From Doris montereyensis (Eukaryota > Mollusca > Gastropoda > Nudibranchia > Dorididae), in assembly GCA_037039925.1 (NCBI GenBank), contig JAXRKP010001260.1:62001-126000 (forward strand): DNA of 64,000 bases. The letters are read 5' to 3'. The translations under genes were made by a program, and so were the position numbers. This document shows positions 61,485-64,000 of this stretch, piece by piece (position 1 is the stretch's first letter; each line of letters opens with the position of its first letter). A model generated the notes under the pieces. It was not told the DNA's origin and did no database searches. It saw nothing but the letters and a program-made list of their open reading frames with translations.

Positions 61485-63295
61485 AAAGCCGTATTAAGTA
61501 AATTTTATAAGATGTTGTTATTTGTGTGTGAAAGATAGTGTTTTATTATGTCCCAGTAACATGTATTACAAACTTTTTTGTTGTTGTTTAAAGTATAAAA
61601 GAAACATTCAAAGCACACAAAAATACTTATTTATTATTTCAGTGGAACTTCTCTAATTGGAAACCTGGGGAATTAGGAAACCTGGCTAATCAGGAAGAAA
61701 TCCCCGGAAATAAAAATTGTTCTTTATAAATTACCTTTCTAAATAGGAAAGGTCCTCATATAATCAGGACAATATTTCATGGGCAATTATCAGCACCATT
61801 TTCCCCATGAGTATTTAGTCCAACTCTCACTTGTTATCCAAATTTGATTTCTCAATGTCCTATTTTGTGAATCAATAGGAATGGAGTGACTCATATATAC
61901 ATTTTGAGATTTCAGGCTTATTTAGTTAGAAATCTGGATTAGTATAAGGACTTCCAACTTTGTGAAATGTCTTCTCTTTTCAGTCTCAGGGACGCAGTTC
62001 TGTATTTTCTCCATTTTTCATTGTTTTCTTGTCATGTTTTAATTTATATATAATAATATTATTATTACTATTTATATCATCTCAGTCCCAAGATTCGACA
62101 ATGTCTCACAAACCGAAGAAAGTTTTCTTGCATAGGCATACCCATGCTTACTTCAGTTTTGGGAATACATTCACTGATCACTATAACCTTTTAAAATTTA
62201 TTGTCATCCAATCCGATATTACTTCAAAACTGCAACAGACCCATGCTTGTTAAATACCCCTTGCCAGATTATACTGTATAGGCTAAATTTAAACGTCCTA
62301 CCTAAACCTACTGTGGTGTCAGTGATCTAATGATTGATTCTCAGATTTGAGATTGAGTGCGTGAGTTTGAATCCAATTCTTGATACGCATGGAATTTCAT
62401 CTATCAGAACCAATACCTAATACATTTTCCCTCAATTTGTCGAGGTACAAATGGGTACTAGCTACAGTTGAAAATCCTTCATAGACCAACTTACTGTCCA
62501 GAGGGTGACTTTGTATTGTCTGATTGACTTAACACCACAAACACCAGGATAAATGGACCTCTAGGCCTGATATGAGAAAGCTATTCTATGGAAAACTAAA
62601 AAGAAATGAATCTATGTGGCAAGGAAACAAGTATGCAACTGGACAACATAAAAAAGAGAAACACTTGAAAAAAACAAAAAGAAAGAAATTTTCAAGTTTC
62701 CAGAACAAACGATTTATTTCCTTCATAAGCACTCTCAACAATTTGGCACTTAGGCAAAACATTTAAACCTAAACTACATGTACATTAAAAGACATAAAAA
62801 AAACAACAACACCATATATACCAATTTGGGTTAGACAAGTAATTTAAGAATGCTAATGATGATTTCAGTATTATATTCATTGAAATTTTTCCCTGTCCAC
62901 CTGGATTGGATCTGCGTGTGAATTAAGAGTTTATATCCCAACTCACCCTTATTATACGTTCAGGCTGAATTAAGGCAAGTAGTAAAATGAAATGCATGTC
63001 AAAGAGCAGATAGAGCGGAACCTACCAGGAGCTCCGCCAACTACACACACTAGTTTGTTTCATTGAGATTTCTTGCCCACCATGATAATGCAAGGATCTC
63101 AAGGTAAATTCAGAGGAAAAAACGAGATGGAAAAAAACCAGAGTGAAAGGAAATTATAGATAGCATACACTATCTATATTTACATTATAATGAGATAAAA
63201 CAACAAGTGGTTAACATCAATGTTTCCTCTAAACTTTTTTTCTAGTATGAATGCATACATTTTGGCATTATTGATCCACCTATCTGGACCAGGGC
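61485..63295. other. Downstream flank of MSTO1
   Basis: From 61638 a CAGTGGAACTTCTCTAATTG start and GGCTAATCAGGAAGAAATCC text look like a decayed pogo/Tc1-type element. 62305-62575 is a diverged SINE. The rest (61840-62300, 62580-63200) is AT-rich with no convincing gene; short open frames there lack splice or family support. Confidence 0.5.
62305..62575 (+). mobile_element. Diverged tRNA-derived SINE
   Basis: Outside the tested part of the palindrome. GTGGTGTCAGTGATCTAATG head, GAGTTTGAATCCAATT B-box-like motif, GAGGTACAAATGGGTACTAG and AACACCAGGATAAATGGACC body: the same SINE family, much more diverged than the intronic copies. Confidence 0.6.
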
Positions 63296-63306
63296 AATGC
63301 GATTTA

Positions 63307-63307
63307 C

Positions 63308-63338
<31 letters not shown>

Positions 63339-63342
63339 AAAA
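63307..63342. repeat. C22-A14 homopolymer tract
   Basis: 22 C followed directly by 14 A; prone to slippage and to sequencing error. Confidence 0.9.
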
Positions 63343-63626
63343 TCAAGAAAATTGTTCAATTGTTCAACTTGTCAAGAGATCTTTCACCATTGCTCTCACA
63401 GTGTCATAGGGGTGGTTGTTGGGCTTTGACTATTTTCCTCCATCCACAGCCTTGTGTATGTCTTCAAATGAGGCAAAATGGATGATGCCCTTTCTGTTAC
63501 AGGATAGTTTTCTATCCAATGATGGTGACAGACTTTCAGAGGGAGAACAGTTTTTTCTGCATGTAATGAGACAAACAAAACTATAATAACTGATATGTTG
63601 TGTGTATATAATACAATATATACATG

Positions 63627-63631
<5 letters not shown>

Positions 63632-63712
<81 letters not shown>
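63632..63712. repeat. (AT)n(GT)n compound microsatellite
   Basis: About 55 bp of AT followed by about 26 bp of GT. Confidence 0.92.
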
Positions 63713-63717
<5 letters not shown>

Positions 63718-63889
63718 ATATATATATACATGTATGACATAAGCAGTGTCGATGCAAGAAAACAACTGTGAAGATGCAATAAGCCAGTATCACTATTATT
63801 CATGAAACGTTTCAATAATAAATAAATGATATTACAATTACAACACGAAGGAAGAAAATTAATGGTTGTCTTGATCGGGTAAAACTTAC

Positions 63890-63952
63890 GTGTTTCTGCT
63901 TTATAGTTTTCCTTCGTGCAGGAGAATCCTTAAAGAGCCGGTATAGAGACAT
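63890..63952 (-). CDS. Possible first coding exon of a minus-strand neighbour
   Basis: ATG at 63950-63952 (reverse) opens MSLYRLFKDSPARRKTIKQK plus H and ends at a strong donor CAC|GTAAGT. Upstream (towards 64000) the same frame has stops, as a 5' UTR would. Product not recognised. It would be convergent with MSTO1. Only 21 codons, so weak. Confidence 0.3.
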
Positions 63953-64000
63953 GTGAAAGCATCAAATGCCCATCCTCTGGCTTCAGCTTCAGCACGAAAT

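Noticed and set aside
63396..63815. 139-residue open frame on the minus strand
   Set aside because: Much of it is a (AT)n/(GT)n microsatellite translated as Tyr-Ile and Thr-His repeats.

Overview
The window is eukaryotic, from an animal genome: short exons with GT/AG borders in long AT-rich introns, dense transposon remnants (LINE, SINE, piggyBac, hAT, terminal-inverted-repeat and foldback elements), microsatellites, and one large 49-bp minisatellite family. The one host gene I recognise is misato (MSTO1/DML1, a tubulin-like mitochondrial distribution and morphology factor). The repeat mix suggests a marine invertebrate, but I cannot name a species.

Layout: the window is dominated by a giant imperfect inverted duplication. 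The left arm (1-28005) is the reverse complement of the right arm (31970-61233), and the arms flank a non-palindromic spacer of about 4 kb. Paired anchors are 1/61233, 15181/46148, 19861/40160, 26071/33922 and 28005/31970. The change in coordinate sum comes almost entirely from the minisatellite, which is 1.3 kb longer on the right. Because base 1 already pairs with 61233, the left arm may continue beyond the window.

MSTO1 is present twice, head to head, transcribed outwards. The right copy (+) has exons 2-14 (30424-61429): exon 2 lies in the spacer, exons 3-13 in the arm, and exon 14 runs past 61233 with a stop codon and an AATAAA signal. The left copy (-) has exons 3-13 and the first 7 bases of exon 14 at the window edge; no exon 2 is seen for it. 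Exon 1 was not found for either copy. Both copies carry 1-2 nt frameshifts, mostly at different positions, so either both decay independently or the consensus has indel errors.

The introns explain most of the rest: foldback elements upstream of exon 2 exactly at the left junction, two convergent LINE tails in intron 2, a terminal-inverted-repeat element in intron 3, a SINE plus (AT)n in intron 4, an 8-bp-target-site element and a hairpin element in intron 6, the 49-bp minisatellite and a SINE in intron 7, a hAT transposase remnant and a LINE tail in intron 8, a SINE and a LINE with two nested insertions in intron 9, a LINE in intron 12, and an internally deleted piggyBac element in intron 13. 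All those inside the arms occur in both arms, so they predate the duplication. After MSTO1 (61485-64000) there are degraded repeats, C/A, AT and GT tracts, and a possible first exon of a minus-strand neighbour.
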